From positions 1,364,001-1,428,000 of the forward strand of contig NZ_AP022574.1 in assembly GCF_010729305.1 (NCBI RefSeq): a DNA stretch of 64,000 nucleotides, given 5' to 3'. A model generated the notes under the pieces. That model did not search any database. It saw nothing but the letters and a program-made list of their open reading frames with translations, and was not told the DNA's origin. Positions 54,675 through 64,000 of this stretch are shown here, one piece after another. Made by a program: the position numbers and the translations under genes. This DNA is from Mycolicibacterium psychrotolerans (GTDB lineage Bacteria; Actinomycetota; Actinomycetes; Mycobacteriales; Mycobacteriaceae). Within the stretch, counting starts at the first letter, position 1; the number at the start of each line of letters is the position of its first letter.

Positions 54675-55985
54675 TCAGAAGGCGGTGAGGTACTGCTCGA
54701 TCTCCCACGGGCTGACAGCGCTGTGGTAGTCGAAGAACTCCTCGCGTTTGACGCCGGCGAAGTAGGCGGCGACGCCTTCGCCGGCCACGTCGAGCACGCC
54801 GGTGATGACGGGGTCGCCCTCGAACTCCTCGACGGCGTGCAGCAGCGTCGGGGGGAGCGGCCGCGTGCTGACCCCCGCGCCGACGGCGCCCGGGTCGGTG
54901 CTGCGTTTGATGCCGTCGATCCCCGCGCCCAGCGCGGCCGCGATCGCGAGATACGGGTTGGCCGAACCGTCGCCGCCGCGCAGCTCGATGCGGTCGGCAT
55001 CGGGCACCCGGATGTAGTGGGTGCGGTCGTTGCCGCCGTAGGTGGGCAGCCGCGGCGCCCAGGAGGCGCCCGAGGCCGTCGCGACCGCGCCGGTTCGCTT
55101 GTAGGAGTTGACCGTCGGGGCGATGACGGCCTGCAGCGCGCAGGCGTGCTCGAGGAGTCCCCCGATGAACCCGTAGGCCGTGTCGGACAGGCCGAGTCCG
55201 CGGACGTCGTCGGTCTGGGCCGGGAACACCGCGTTGCCGGCGCTGGTCAGCGACAGGTGCAGGTGCAGTCCGCTGCCCGTCTTGTCGGCGAACGGCTTGG
55301 GCATGAAGGTCGCGATCATGCCGCGTTCGGCGGCGATCATCGACAGCAGATAGCGCAGCGTGACCACCCGGTCGGCGGTGGTCAGCGCGTCGGCGAAGGT
55401 GAAGTTCTGCTCGAACTGACCGTTGCCGTCCTCGTGGTCGTTGGCGTAGTTGGACCAGCCGAGCCCGTTCATCGCGGCCGACACGGCGGTGAGGTGGTCA
55501 TACATCCGGGTGACGCCGCGCGCGTCGTAGCAGGGCTGGGCGGCGGTGTCCGCGGCGTCGGCCACCACGACGGCACCGTCATCGGTGCGCCGCAGCAGGA
55601 AGTACTCGACCTCCGCGCCCACCCACGGCTCGAATCCTGCGTCACCGCACCGCTGGACGAGGTTCTTGAGGATCACCCGTGGCGCGTACGGCCACGGCTT
55701 CCCCTCGACGTGGGGGTCGCAGTGCACGATCGCGAGACCCTCTTTGAGGAACGGGACCGGGGTGAATGACTCCGGGTCCGGCATCGCCATCAGGTCCGGG
55801 TCCTTGGGCTCCTGACCCATGGCGCCCACGGCGTAGCCCGCGAAGCCGACGCCCTCGGTGGCCAGCATGTCCACCGCCTCGACGGGAACCAGTTTGGCGC
55901 AGGGCTTTCCGCGCAGATCGACGAACAGCGCGAGGATGAACTTCGTGCCGGAACGCTCCGCCGCGACCGCGAGGTCCTGTGTCAT
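54675..55985 (-). CDS. Glutamine synthetase-like ligase (GlnT / gamma-glutamylmethylamide synthetase type)
   Basis: 436 residues of the GS fold, C-terminal catalytic beta-barrel: metal and glutamate ligands in GAEVEYFLL, DHEDGNGQFEQNF, FMPKPFADKTGSGLHLHLSL and NDRTHYIRVPDADRIELRGGDGSANPYLAIAA (parts). It is shorter than GSI by about 40 residues and belongs to the GlnT group that also contains gamma-glutamylmethylamide synthetases (GmaS). These condense glutamate with methylamine instead of ammonia. The genomic company of GlxBCD and a DAO oxidase favours that reading. Sequence alone cannot separate GS from GmaS activity. Confidence 0.87.
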   Translation of the reverse strand: MTQDLAVAAERSGTKFILALFVDLRGKPCAKLVPVEAVDMLATEGVGFAGYAVGAMGQEPKDPDLMAMPDPESFTPVPFLKEGLAIVHCDPHVEGKPWPYAPRVILKNLVQRCGDAGFEPWVGAEVEYFLLRRTDDGAVVVADAADTAAQPCYDARGVTRMYDHLTAVSAAMNGLGWSNYANDHEDGNGQFEQNFTFADALTTADRVVTLRYLLSMIAAERGMIATFMPKPFADKTGSGLHLHLSLTSAGNAVFPAQTDDVRGLGLSDTAYGFIGGLLEHACALQAVIAPTVNSYKRTGAVATASGASWAPRLPTYGGNDRTHYIRVPDADRIELRGGDGSANPYLAIAAALGAGIDGIKRSTDPGAVGAGVSTRPLPPTLLHAVEEFEGDPVITGVLDVAGEGVAAYFAGVKREEFFDYHSAVSPWEIEQYLTAF

Positions 55986-56056
55986 ATCGCCACCTTGAGT
56001 CTCTTGTTGGGAATCACCGTATCAGTGGGTGAAACACCCCGCACGGCGAACGGCCA

Positions 56057-56080
56057 GTGCGGAAACGTGGGAGTCCGCAC
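56057..56080. terminator. Hairpin between amt and the synthetase gene
   Basis: GTGCGGA (56057-56063) pairs perfectly with TCCGCAC (56074-56080) across a 10-nt loop, in the 114-bp gap after the amt stop. No T-run follows, so it may attenuate rather than fully stop transcription into the synthetase gene. Confidence 0.4.
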
Positions 56081-56099
56081 CGGCCGGTCGAGTAGTGCG

Positions 56100-57353
56100 C
56101 TAGGCGGAGGCGAGTTCGTAGGACGCCTCGCGGTGGAACGCCGCGTCGATGCCCTTCTCCTCGTCGTCGGGCGAAATGCGAATGCCCACAGTCTTCTTCA
56201 GCGCGAACGCGATGATGAACGCGACCGTGAAGGAGAACGCCATCACCGCGCCCGCGGCGACAGCCTGACGCCACAGCTGGTCGAACCCGCCGCCGTAGAA
56301 CAGGCCGTTGGTGGCGTTGGGCATCGTGTCGCTGGCCAGGAAGCCGATCAGCAGGGTGCCGATGACGCCACCGACGAGGTGCACGCCCACCACGTCGAGC
56401 GAGTCGTCATAGCCGAAGCGTGCCTTGAGGCCCACCGCGTACACGCACACCGCACCGGCGATCGCGCCGAGGATGATCGCGCCCACCGGCGTCACCGCAC
56501 CACAGGCCGGGGTGATCGCCACCAGGCCGGTGATGGCACCCGACGCCGCGCCGACGCCCGTCACGTGACCGTCCTTGATCTTCTCCACGGCGATCCAGGC
56601 CAGCGTCGCCGCGCAGGTGGCGACGAACGTGGTGACCATGACGATCGCGGCCGAATTGCCGGCTGCCAGAGCCGAACCGCCGTTGAACGCATACCAGCCG
56701 GCCCACAGCAGCCCGGCGCCGAGCAACGTCAGCGGCACGTTGTGCGGCTTGCGCAGCGTGCCCCAGCTCGCCGACTTGCCGAGCACGATCGCCACGGCGA
56801 GCGCAGCCGCGCCGGCGTTGATGTGCACCGCGGTGCCACCGGCGAAGTCGATGGCCTTGAGCTTGTTCGCGATCCAGCCGCCGGTCGAATCCTCGGTGAC
56901 CACGCCGTCGAAGGCGAACACCCAGTGCGCGACCGGGAAGTACACCAGCACCGCCCACAGCGTCGCGAAACCCATCCACGCACCGAACTTCATCCGGTCG
57001 GCGACCGCGCCCGAGATCAGCGCCACCGTGATGGCCGCGAAGAGTGCCTGGAACAACGAGAACAGACTGATCGGCAGCCCGTCGATGGTCGTCATCGGCT
57101 CCGTCAGGTTCTTCATGCCGGCGAACTCGGTGAAGCTGCCGACGAACCCGCCGTAGGAGGTGCCGAACGTCATCGAGAAGCCGAACAAAACCCACAGCAC
57201 GCCGACGATCGCCACGGCGCCGAACGTCATCATCATCATGTTGGTCGAGCTCTTGACGGACACCATGCCGCCGTAGAACAACGCGAGGCCGGGGATCATC
57301 AGCGTGAGGCCGATGATGCAACACAGCATGAACGCGGTCGTCCCTGTATCCAT
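56100..57353 (-). CDS. amt: Ammonium transporter (Amt family)
   Basis: 417 residues, eleven membrane segments, with signature LWAVLVYFPVAHWVFAFDGV, the IDFAGGTAVHINAGAAALA motif (the channel His of the twin-His pair) and the later VHLVGGVIGTLLIGF. The ATG at 57353 has AGGAG 6 nt upstream; earlier in-frame codons lack it. Amt moves ammonium, and methylammonium is a classical analogue, which fits a downstream methylamine-type pathway. A perfect GlnR half-site pair lies 85 bp upstream. No GlnK/GlnD follows, unlike the amt-glnK-glnD operon of other mycobacteria, so this is probably an additional Amt. Confidence 0.94.
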   Translation of the reverse strand: MDTGTTAFMLCCIIGLTLMIPGLALFYGGMVSVKSSTNMMMMTFGAVAIVGVLWVLFGFSMTFGTSYGGFVGSFTEFAGMKNLTEPMTTIDGLPISLFSLFQALFAAITVALISGAVADRMKFGAWMGFATLWAVLVYFPVAHWVFAFDGVVTEDSTGGWIANKLKAIDFAGGTAVHINAGAAALAVAIVLGKSASWGTLRKPHNVPLTLLGAGLLWAGWYAFNGGSALAAGNSAAIVMVTTFVATCAATLAWIAVEKIKDGHVTGVGAASGAITGLVAITPACGAVTPVGAIILGAIAGAVCVYAVGLKARFGYDDSLDVVGVHLVGGVIGTLLIGFLASDTMPNATNGLFYGGGFDQLWRQAVAAGAVMAFSFTVAFIIAFALKKTVGIRISPDDEEKGIDAAFHREASYELASA

Positions 57354-57437
57354 AGAATCTCCTGCGATGGGCGGCTCCGCTGCGGAGCCGTTCACCGACA
57401 GTTACCGACGTCCCTGTTACGAAGACGGTTTCGGGAG

Positions 57438-57453
57438 GTTTCGTGTGTGTAAC
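57438..57453 (-). promoter_or_regulatory. GlnR box upstream of amt
   Basis: On the minus strand GTTAC-ACACAC-GAAAC matches the GlnR a/b-site consensus GTnAC-n6-GAAAC exactly, 85 bp before the amt start. Additional GTAAC-type half-sites occur nearer the gene (57394-57416). GlnR is the actinobacterial activator of nitrogen-limitation genes, so amt and probably the downstream operon should be induced at low nitrogen. Confidence 0.85.
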
Positions 57454-57457
57454 GAGA

Positions 57458-58078
57458 TCAGTCGCCCAACCGCGCCGCGAGAATCGGCCGCCCCGGTCCG
57501 ATGAGCTCGCCGAGCGCGGCGGGGCGTCCGGCCATCGCCATCATCAGAGCCTCGCCGGGTCCGGTGATCTCGGCGCCGCGCCCGGTCGTCCAGTCGATGT
57601 CGACGGCGCGCAGCCGAAGCCCCCTGATTCGTTGCGGCACACCGAGCCGCGGGTTCCCGCGCAGCAGCTGTAGCACCCGGCGCAGCCGCTCGGCGGGGAT
57701 TCGGCGCGGCCGCCCGAGCGCACGCCGGACGTCCTGATGATGAACGGTGCCGTCGACCAGGGCGATCATCCCGCCGAATGCGGCGGTCAGCCCGCGCGGC
57801 TGGAGGTGGTCGCGCAGGAAGGTCACGAGCTGATCGGGGCTCAGCTCCGCGTATTCATCGACGCCGACCTGATTCGCGTGGATCACGCGCCCTTTCGCGA
57901 ATCGTCCGAGAAGGGCACCCACTCCCAACTCCTCATAACTGATGACATGGGCGACAACGTCTTTGACCGTCCAGCCGGCACACAGGCTGGCAGCCCCCCA
58001 CTGCTGCGGGCTCAGCGTGTCGAGGAAGTCGGCGAGGTCGGCGCGCTCGGCGCGGGCAAGCTCCATCACGGTGCTCAT
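57458..58078 (-). CDS. Mycothiol-dependent maleylpyruvate isomerase-like protein (DinB_2 / TIGR03083 family)
   Basis: 206 residues. The opening ARAERADLADFLDTLSPQQWGAASLCAGWTVKDVVAHV contains the four-helix DinB-like pattern with the metal His (AHV) conserved in this mycothiol-linked family, and HHQDVRRALG is the second metal-binding segment. Most members are uncharacterised; some use mycothiol in isomerase or transferase reactions. It is the third gene of an ArsR-AHSA1 operon, overlapping the AHSA1-type gene by 4 nt. A role in detoxification is an inference. Confidence 0.87.
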   Translation of the reverse strand: MSTVMELARAERADLADFLDTLSPQQWGAASLCAGWTVKDVVAHVISYEELGVGALLGRFAKGRVIHANQVGVDEYAELSPDQLVTFLRDHLQPRGLTAAFGGMIALVDGTVHHQDVRRALGRPRRIPAERLRRVLQLLRGNPRLGVPQRIRGLRLRAVDIDWTTGRGAEITGPGEALMMAMAGRPAALGELIGPGRPILAARLGD

Positions 58079-58539
58079 CGGTCCATCAGCCCCTGATAGC
58101 GCGCCAGGTACAGGGGCCATCCGGCGTCGCCACCGACCCCGTCGGCCACCGACTGCCACCCGTCGCCGTGCCGGTTCAGGTGCCGGTGTTCGAGTTCGAC
58201 CCGGGTCCGGTCCGGCGCCTCGGCGAGGAAGCGCACCTCCACCTCGCTGGTCTTCGACAGGTCGGTCTCGACCTGCCAGGTGGGCCCGATGTCCCAGCTG
58301 AACACGACCCGGTTCGGCGGCTCGTAGGCCAGCACCCGCGCCCACTCGCAGCGGCTCCCATCGGAGCCGACATCGTAGATGCGGCCACCGACCCGCGGCT
58401 CGAACACCGTGTCGGTGATCGGGACGGGCAGCAGATTGTGGTCGCGGGGTTTGAAATCTCCGAACTGTGCGGTGAACACCCTGAAGGCCCGTTCGACGGG
58501 GGCGTTCACCACGATTGCACGACGAATGGCCTCGGTCAT
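58075..58539 (-). CDS. AHSA1-type (SRPBCC) protein
   Basis: 154 residues of the activator-of-Hsp90-like START superfamily: IVVNAPVERAFRVFTAQFGDFKP at the start, a middle FEPRVGGRIYDVGSDGSRCEWARVLAYEPPNRVVFSW (in parts) and a closing GWPLYLARYQGLMD. In many actinobacteria these follow an ArsR-type regulator exactly as here; the pair is thought to sense or bind a hydrophobic compound. It overlaps both the ArsR gene and the TIGR03083 gene by 4 nt. Confidence 0.88.
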   Translation of the reverse strand: MTEAIRRAIVVNAPVERAFRVFTAQFGDFKPRDHNLLPVPITDTVFEPRVGGRIYDVGSDGSRCEWARVLAYEPPNRVVFSWDIGPTWQVETDLSKTSEVEVRFLAEAPDRTRVELEHRHLNRHGDGWQSVADGVGGDAGWPLYLARYQGLMDR

Positions 58540-58859
58540 GTGTCCTCCCCGGTGGAGTGCTCGACGACGCGCTTGAAGCCGGCCAGCGCCCCGGTCCAGA
58601 ACCGGTCGAGATCGTCGCGCAGCGCCTGGATACCGGCAGGTTCCAACTGATAGACCCTCCGGGTCCCGTCAGGGCGGTCGGTGACGAGGCCCGCCGATTT
58701 GAGCACCTTGAGGTGCTGCGACACCGCGGGCCGGCTGACCGGCAGCTCACGCGCCAGCTCGCCCACCGCACACGGTGCGACGGCAAGGCGTTCGACGATC
58801 GCCCGCCGGGTTCCGTCGGCGATGGCGTGCCAGGGGTCCGCTTCTACGTAAGTGCTCAC
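58536..58859 (-). CDS. ArsR-family transcriptional regulator
   Basis: 107 residues from a GTG at 58859. Winged helix-turn-helix: IADGTRRAIVERLAVAPCAVGELARELPVSRPAVSQHLKVLKSAGLVTD (in parts), then RRVYQLEPAGIQALRDDL. There is no metal-binding Cys pair of the classic ArsR (ELCVC) kind, so it probably senses an organic ligand or simply autoregulates. A perfect 18-bp palindrome covers its -10. The start is 8 nt after that -10, so its mRNA may be leaderless. Confidence 0.92.
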   Translation of the reverse strand: MSTYVEADPWHAIADGTRRAIVERLAVAPCAVGELARELPVSRPAVSQHLKVLKSAGLVTDRPDGTRRVYQLEPAGIQALRDDLDRFWTGALAGFKRVVEHSTGEDT

Positions 58860-58863
58860 TAAC

Positions 58864-58897
58864 CGTAAGTCTAGACTTACGCTCAGCTCCAGTTCAA
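58864..58897 (-). promoter_or_regulatory. ArsR operon promoter with 18-bp palindromic operator
   Basis: CGTAAGTCTAGACTTACG (58864-58881) is a perfect 18-bp palindrome. On the minus strand TTGAAC (58892-58897) and TAGACT (58868-58873) are spaced 18 nt, so the palindrome covers the -10 hexamer. The first base of the transcript falls within a few nucleotides of the GTG at 58859. Confidence 0.8.
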
Positions 58898-59476
58898 GAC
58901 GATCTCGTTCAGCGGGAGCCGTTCGCGCGGCAGCCGGTCACGCTCGGCGATCGCCGGATCGACGTCGGCGTAGTCGCCGAGCCGGCCGACCGCGATCATC
59001 ACCAGCGGGCGCAGCGTGGCGGGCAGTCCGAACGCCTCGACGGCTCCGTCGGGGGAGAAGCCGGCCATCGGATGGCTGATCAGACCCCGTGACACCGCCT
59101 CGATACCGATCAGGGCCATCGCTGCACCGGCGTCGACGCCGGAGTACAGCGCGGTCTTCTCGTCGTCGCCCTCGTCGGCGCAGAGCAGGATCAGCGCGCT
59201 GGCGGCGCGGGCGTAGCTGTTCCCGCGCCGGAGCAGATCCGCGAGCCTGGCGAAGGTGTCTTCGCCCCGGCGGGCCACCACGAACCGGACCGGCTGTCGT
59301 CGTCCCCACGTCGGCGCCCAGCGGGCGGCCTCGATCAACGCGACCAGGTCGTCGTCGGCCAGTTCGGCCGCGGGGTCGAACGCGCGCGGACTCCAGCGCG
59401 CCGCGATGGGCGGATGCAGCGGTACGGAGGTCTCGGCCAACCGATCGGTCGGGCCGGGATCGAGGGACGGGGCCAC
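58883..59476 (-). CDS. Nitroreductase-family FMN oxidoreductase
   Basis: 197 residues from GTG 59476. The nitroreductase fold begins with the conserved RWSPRAFDP (FMN-phosphate contact) and continues with [27 protein letters not shown] and a C-terminal [14 protein letters not shown]. Such enzymes reduce nitro groups, flavins or quinones with NAD(P)H. The reading frame is open much further upstream, across the ask start, but that region is antisense. It lies between the ArsR operon promoter and the divergent ask gene; no operon partner. Confidence 0.85.
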   Translation of the reverse strand: MAPSLDPGPTDRLAETSVPLHPPIAARWSPRAFDPAAELADDDLVALIEAARWAPTWGRRQPVRFVVARRGEDTFARLADLLRRGNSYARAASALILLCADEGDDEKTALYSGVDAGAAMALIGIEAVSRGLISHPMAGFSPDGAVEAFGLPATLRPLVMIAVGRLGDYADVDPAIAERDRLPRERLPLNEIVLNWS

Positions 59477-59558
59477 CCCGCCGACGCTACCGGCGGGAAA
59501 AAACAGGTGCGCACAGCCATTATCCTTATCGGGATCCCCCGTTCGAAAGGTTCCTGCA

Positions 59559-61893
<2,335 letters not shown>

Positions 61894-61910
61894 TCCGCCG
61901 AAACCGACGT

Positions 61911-63023
61911 TTGGGCGCGGAAGTGCGAAAGATCGGCGCCATTTCGTCGATCTCGGCGGCGTTGGTCTCGCTTCTGGTCGCTCCTACAGCGCAAGCGACG
62001 CCGATCGAGCTGCCACCGCTGCAGCCCGGGCAGGTGATCCGGGTCGGGCCGGTCGCCGGAACCGGAACGCCGACAGTGGATTACGGCATCGGGGCGACGG
62101 ACCTCTGCGAGTTCATGGAGTTCCCCAGCGGCATCCTGCAGGTCTGCGGTGACAGCTTCGCGGGCCAGGGCGTGGGGTTCGGCGGGTGGTACTCACCGAT
62201 CGCACTGCACGTGGTCGACGGTTCGCTCGACGACCCGGCCGGGGTGCGCTACGACGGTGTGTACGGGGTCGACACCCCGCTGCTCGCCGACCCGACGCCG
62301 CAGGGAACCTCGCAGCTGCCGGCGGGCATCGTCGAGATCAACCGGCAGAACTATCTGCTGGTCACCACCACCAAGGATCTGCGTCCGCAATCCTCTCGGC
62401 TGGTGAAAGCCGAAGCGGGCAAAGGGAATTGGTCGACGGTGCCCGGGTCACGGCGGGACGCCGCCTACGCCGGCGGCGGTCAATCCCAGATCAGCGGCTA
62501 CTACGATCCGATCCCGACGCCCGAGTCGCCGAGAGGCTGGGTCTACATCGTCGCCAACAACTTCGACCGCACCGGGCCGGTGCACCTCTACCGCGCGACA
62601 CCGCAGAGCTTCACCGACCGGTCGACCTGGCAGGGCTGGGCGCCCGCGGGGTGGGGTGGCGAGCCCGCACCGCTGTGGAACGACCGGGTGGGTGAGATGA
62701 GCGTGCGCCAGATCGACGGCCGCACCGTGCTGTCCTACTTCAACGCCAGCACCGGAAACATGGAGATCCGGGTCGCCGACGACCCGACCGGGCTCGGCGC
62801 CGCACCGGTCACGACGGTCGTCGTCGCGGCGCCATGGCCGGACCGCGCCGAGGATCTCCCGCCGCCCCAGGACAACCGGCTCGCGCAGCCCTACGGCGGC
62901 TACCTCTCGCCGGGCTCCACGCCGGACGCGGTGCGTGTCTTCGTCAGCCAGTGGAACACCACCCCGCGCGGCGGCAGCCCGTACCGGGTGATCCAGTTCG
63001 CGGTGAACCCGTTCAAGCCGTGA
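61911..63023 (+). CDS. Secreted DUF4185 protein (Rv3707c-type)
   Basis: 370 residues from TTG 61911 (or GTG 61923, which leaves a neat signal peptide ending SLLVAPTAQA). The mature part has the DUF4185 pattern of a beta-propeller-like sugar-binding fold: ATDLCEFMEFPSGILQVCGDSFAG near the start (one Cys pair) and repeated blocks such as WVYIVANNFDRTGPVHLYRATP and MSVRQIDGRTVLSYFNASTGNMEIRVADD. Members occur beside asd in mycobacteria; the DUF4185 domain is shared with actinobacterial arabinan-degrading enzymes by recent reports, as I remember. The last 30 bp are duplicated 561 bp downstream. Confidence 0.85.
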   Translation: MGAEVRKIGAISSISAALVSLLVAPTAQATPIELPPLQPGQVIRVGPVAGTGTPTVDYGIGATDLCEFMEFPSGILQVCGDSFAGQGVGFGGWYSPIALHVVDGSLDDPAGVRYDGVYGVDTPLLADPTPQGTSQLPAGIVEINRQNYLLVTTTKDLRPQSSRLVKAEAGKGNWSTVPGSRRDAAYAGGGQSQISGYYDPIPTPESPRGWVYIVANNFDRTGPVHLYRATPQSFTDRSTWQGWAPAGWGGEPAPLWNDRVGEMSVRQIDGRTVLSYFNASTGNMEIRVADDPTGLGAAPVTTVVVAAPWPDRAEDLPPPQDNRLAQPYGGYLSPGSTPDAVRVFVSQWNTTPRGGSPYRVIQFAVNPFKP

Positions 63024-63025
63024 GG
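62996..63025. repeat. 30-bp direct repeat, left copy (end of DUF4185 gene)
   Basis: This 30-bp segment encodes the final FAVNPFKP of the DUF4185 protein plus its stop and two bases. It is repeated without a mismatch at 63557-63586. The two copies bracket a 531-bp block that holds only the lipoprotein gene. Confidence 0.95.
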
Positions 63026-63028
63026 TTG

Positions 63029-63463
63029 TCACGGCACCCCGAGCGCGGGCACTGTGTCGTTCGGTGTCGCGTCGCGGTAACGAGGGCAGCTGGTCTCGAT
63101 GCTGAAGGTGTGCCCGTCCACTTCGCCCTCGTTCGGCGGCATCCAGCCGCTCACGGAGAACGTGTCGTCCACCTTCGTGCCGACGACCTGCCGGGGATCG
63201 GCGACGAAACCTCTGAGATCGTCATGGCGCAGGCCGACTTTCAGCACCGAGATGCGGCGGTGCTGGCCGACGTGCAGGCGGACCATCCGTCGTGGTCCGT
63301 CGGAGACCAGGATGACCACGCTCTCGTCGGGTTGCCGCGTACAGGAGACATCGCTGGTGGTGATGGTGCGGCTTTCGCCATCGAACTCGATCGACGTCTT
63401 CACTTCGGGTCCGCGTTCACAGCCGCTGAGGGCGCCGGCGATCAGCACCGCCGTCCAGAGCAT
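63029..63463 (-). CDS. LpqH-like 19-kDa-family lipoprotein
   Basis: 144 residues from ATG 63463: signal and lipobox MLWTAVLIAGALSGC place the lipidated Cys at residue 15. The mature domain has the LpqH/19-kDa antigen pattern: VSCTRQPDESVVILV near the start, SVLKVGLRHDDLRGF in the middle, DDTFSVSGWM, and a closing FSIETSCP, with the two distant Cys forming one disulphide. Mycobacteria encode many such paralogues, implicated in immune recognition. The gene lies on the opposite strand to ask-asd, wholly within the 531-bp segment between the two 30-bp repeats. Confidence 0.85.
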   Translation of the reverse strand: MLWTAVLIAGALSGCERGPEVKTSIEFDGESRTITTSDVSCTRQPDESVVILVSDGPRRMVRLHVGQHRRISVLKVGLRHDDLRGFVADPRQVVGTKVDDTFSVSGWMPPNEGEVDGHTFSIETSCPRYRDATPNDTVPALGVP

Positions 63464-63556
63464 GCACCGGCGATGTCGAACCGGCGCCTCACTGCCGTCC
63501 ACCACCGCTGAACCAGCCCCCCGCGTGTTGTCTGAAGACAGTGCAGCACAGCGGCC

Positions 63557-63586
63557 GTTCGCGGTGAACCCGTTCAAGCCGTGAGG
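63557..63586. repeat. 30-bp direct repeat, right copy
   Basis: Exact copy of 62996-63025, outside any coding frame I can support. It ends 6 bp before a terminator hairpin. In an ancestor without the inserted block this would be the natural end of the DUF4185 gene followed by its terminator. Confidence 0.95.
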
Positions 63587-63592
63587 GCAGGG

Positions 63593-63622
63593 CTCTGCCC
63601 GCACCAAAAGGTGCGGGCAGAG
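63593..63622. terminator. Strong intrinsic hairpin after the DUF4185/lipoprotein region
   Basis: CTCTGCCCGCACC (63593-63605) pairs perfectly with GGTGCGGGCAGAG (63610-63622) around an AAAA loop. The flank TTCCCC is only weakly T-rich, but the 13-bp GC-rich stem should terminate transcription from either side. Confidence 0.75.
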
Positions 63623-63638
63623 TTCCCCTCACGACCTC

Positions 63639-63719
63639 CTAGTCGTCGCCGCCGTCGTCACCGCCGTTGCCGTCGGCGGGAGGTGTGTCGACCCGCAGCT
63701 GCTTGAGCCCGGCGCGCAT
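63639..63719 (-). CDS. Possible 26-residue Asp/Gly-rich peptide
   Basis: ATG at 63719 gives MRAGLKQLRVDTPPADGNGG and an acidic end. No ribosome site is visible and the frame stays open upstream. It might be a genuine small protein or a remnant of a gene disrupted at the repeat. Only weakly supported. Confidence 0.25.
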   Translation of the reverse strand: MRAGLKQLRVDTPPADGNGGDDGGDD

Positions 63720-63833
63720 GATCAAACACACAAAGAAACTCGGTGTCGGCTGGCGGCCGGGTTTGCGGAAACGACAGGCCGGACATGATGACAATCGAGT
63801 CGTGAGCACCACAGCAAGCGAAGGGAGCGACCG

Positions 63834-64000
63834 ATGACCGTGCTGTTCATCGCGGACAGGTCCACGAGGGCGAGTGCGGGACTGTCCGGTCTGTCGATGG
63901 TCGCCGGCGAAGGCGTCGAGTACTCCGACGATCCGCCCTTCCTCTTCAACACCAGACCGGCGCAGCGCCGGCGGGTGGCGCTGGTCAGCGGTGGCGGCGC
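63834..64000 (+). CDS. Start of a dihydroxyacetone-kinase-like (DhaK) gene, cut by the window edge
   Basis: ATG 63834 with AAGGGAG 7 nt upstream. The 55 visible residues run MTVLFIADRSTRASAGLSG and later FLFNTRPAQRRRVALVSGGG, where RVALVSGGG resembles the conserved VALISGGGSGHEP loop near residue 45-55 of DhaK proteins. The N-terminus before it is not typical, and the decisive GHEP lies beyond the edge. If confirmed, it would phosphorylate dihydroxyacetone or a related triose. Confidence 0.45.
   Translation, partial: MTVLFIADRSTRASAGLSGLSMVAGEGVEYSDDPPFLFNTRPAQRRRVALVSGGG

Noticed and set aside
54657-54708. Longer GlxB beginning at 54708
   Set aside because: It would place 18 residues before the catalytic Cys, which must be N-terminal in class II amidotransferases.
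56000-56050. A second GlnR box before the synthetase gene (GTATC...GAAAC)
   Set aside because: The half-sites are spaced by 7 rather than 6 nt and the first is GTATC, a poor match; retained only the exact box at 57438-57453.
63099-63584. A plus-strand 161-residue frame ending in the repeated FAVNPFKP
   Set aside because: It is antisense to the LpqH-like lipoprotein gene; its ending is simply the copied 30-bp repeat, not evidence for a gene.

Overview
The window is GC-rich actinobacterial chromosome, almost certainly from a fast-growing mycobacterium (Mycolicibacterium type). The evidence is the gene order ffs-aspC-dnaX, 10-methyl-branched fatty-acid genes, ami1-ebfC-recR, gatD-murT, leuA and ask-asd, together with LigC/PolD1 repair genes, an F420-type oxidoreductase and an LpqH-like lipoprotein. 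Gene names and family assignments come from reading the protein sequences and from memory of the families; nothing was searched.

Region 1 (1-3100) holds an amino-acid ABC transporter (ATPase cut by the left edge) and gluQ, all on the minus strand. Region 2 (3100-16920) is the accessory centrepiece: a bacterial microcompartment (BMC) locus of the Rhodococcus/Mycobacterium (RMM, aminoacetone/1-amino-2-propanol) type. On the minus strand it reads phospho-lyase, aldehyde dehydrogenase, BMC-T, a protein with an encapsulation-type helix, BMC-P, BMC-H, a second BMC-T, amino-alcohol kinase, SDR and GntR/UTRA regulator. Divergent from it are an APC permease, a B12-dependent diol dehydratase (large and medium subunits fused, separate small subunit) and its reactivase large subunit. 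Both branches would make propionaldehyde, which the BMC aldehyde dehydrogenase converts to propionyl-CoA. Matching TGGTnnnACCA-type operators lie between the -35 and -10 of both divergent promoters and in front of the regulator gene, so one regulator may control both halves.

Region 3 (16900-33400) is mixed: an MBL-fold hydrolase; an F420-type oxidoreductase whose start lies inside a dispersed hairpin repeat; two LigC-type DNA ligases, one beside the PolD1 primase/polymerase; transporters; a nucleotidyltransferase-like protein; a Fic protein; an acyl-CoA synthetase; a type II thioesterase; and a PepA-like protease. Region 4 (33400-49860) is conserved core: tRNA-Ser, SRP RNA, aspC, dnaX, the tuberculostearic-acid pair with a START-like partner, ami1, ebfC, recR, gatD-murT, a DnaQ-like exonuclease and leuA with a Leu-codon attenuator. 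A DUF559 gene behind a duplicated repeat interrupts it.

Region 5 (49860-57460) is a nitrogen operon: amt, a GlnT/GmaS-like synthetase, glxBCD, a DAO-type amine oxidase and a cupin regulator, behind a clear GlnR box. It resembles an N-methylglutamate route. Region 6 (57460-64000) has an ArsR operon with an 18-bp palindromic operator, a nitroreductase, ask-asd, a DUF4185 protein, an LpqH-like lipoprotein gene bracketed by a perfect 30-bp direct repeat, and the start of a DhaK-like gene at the right edge.
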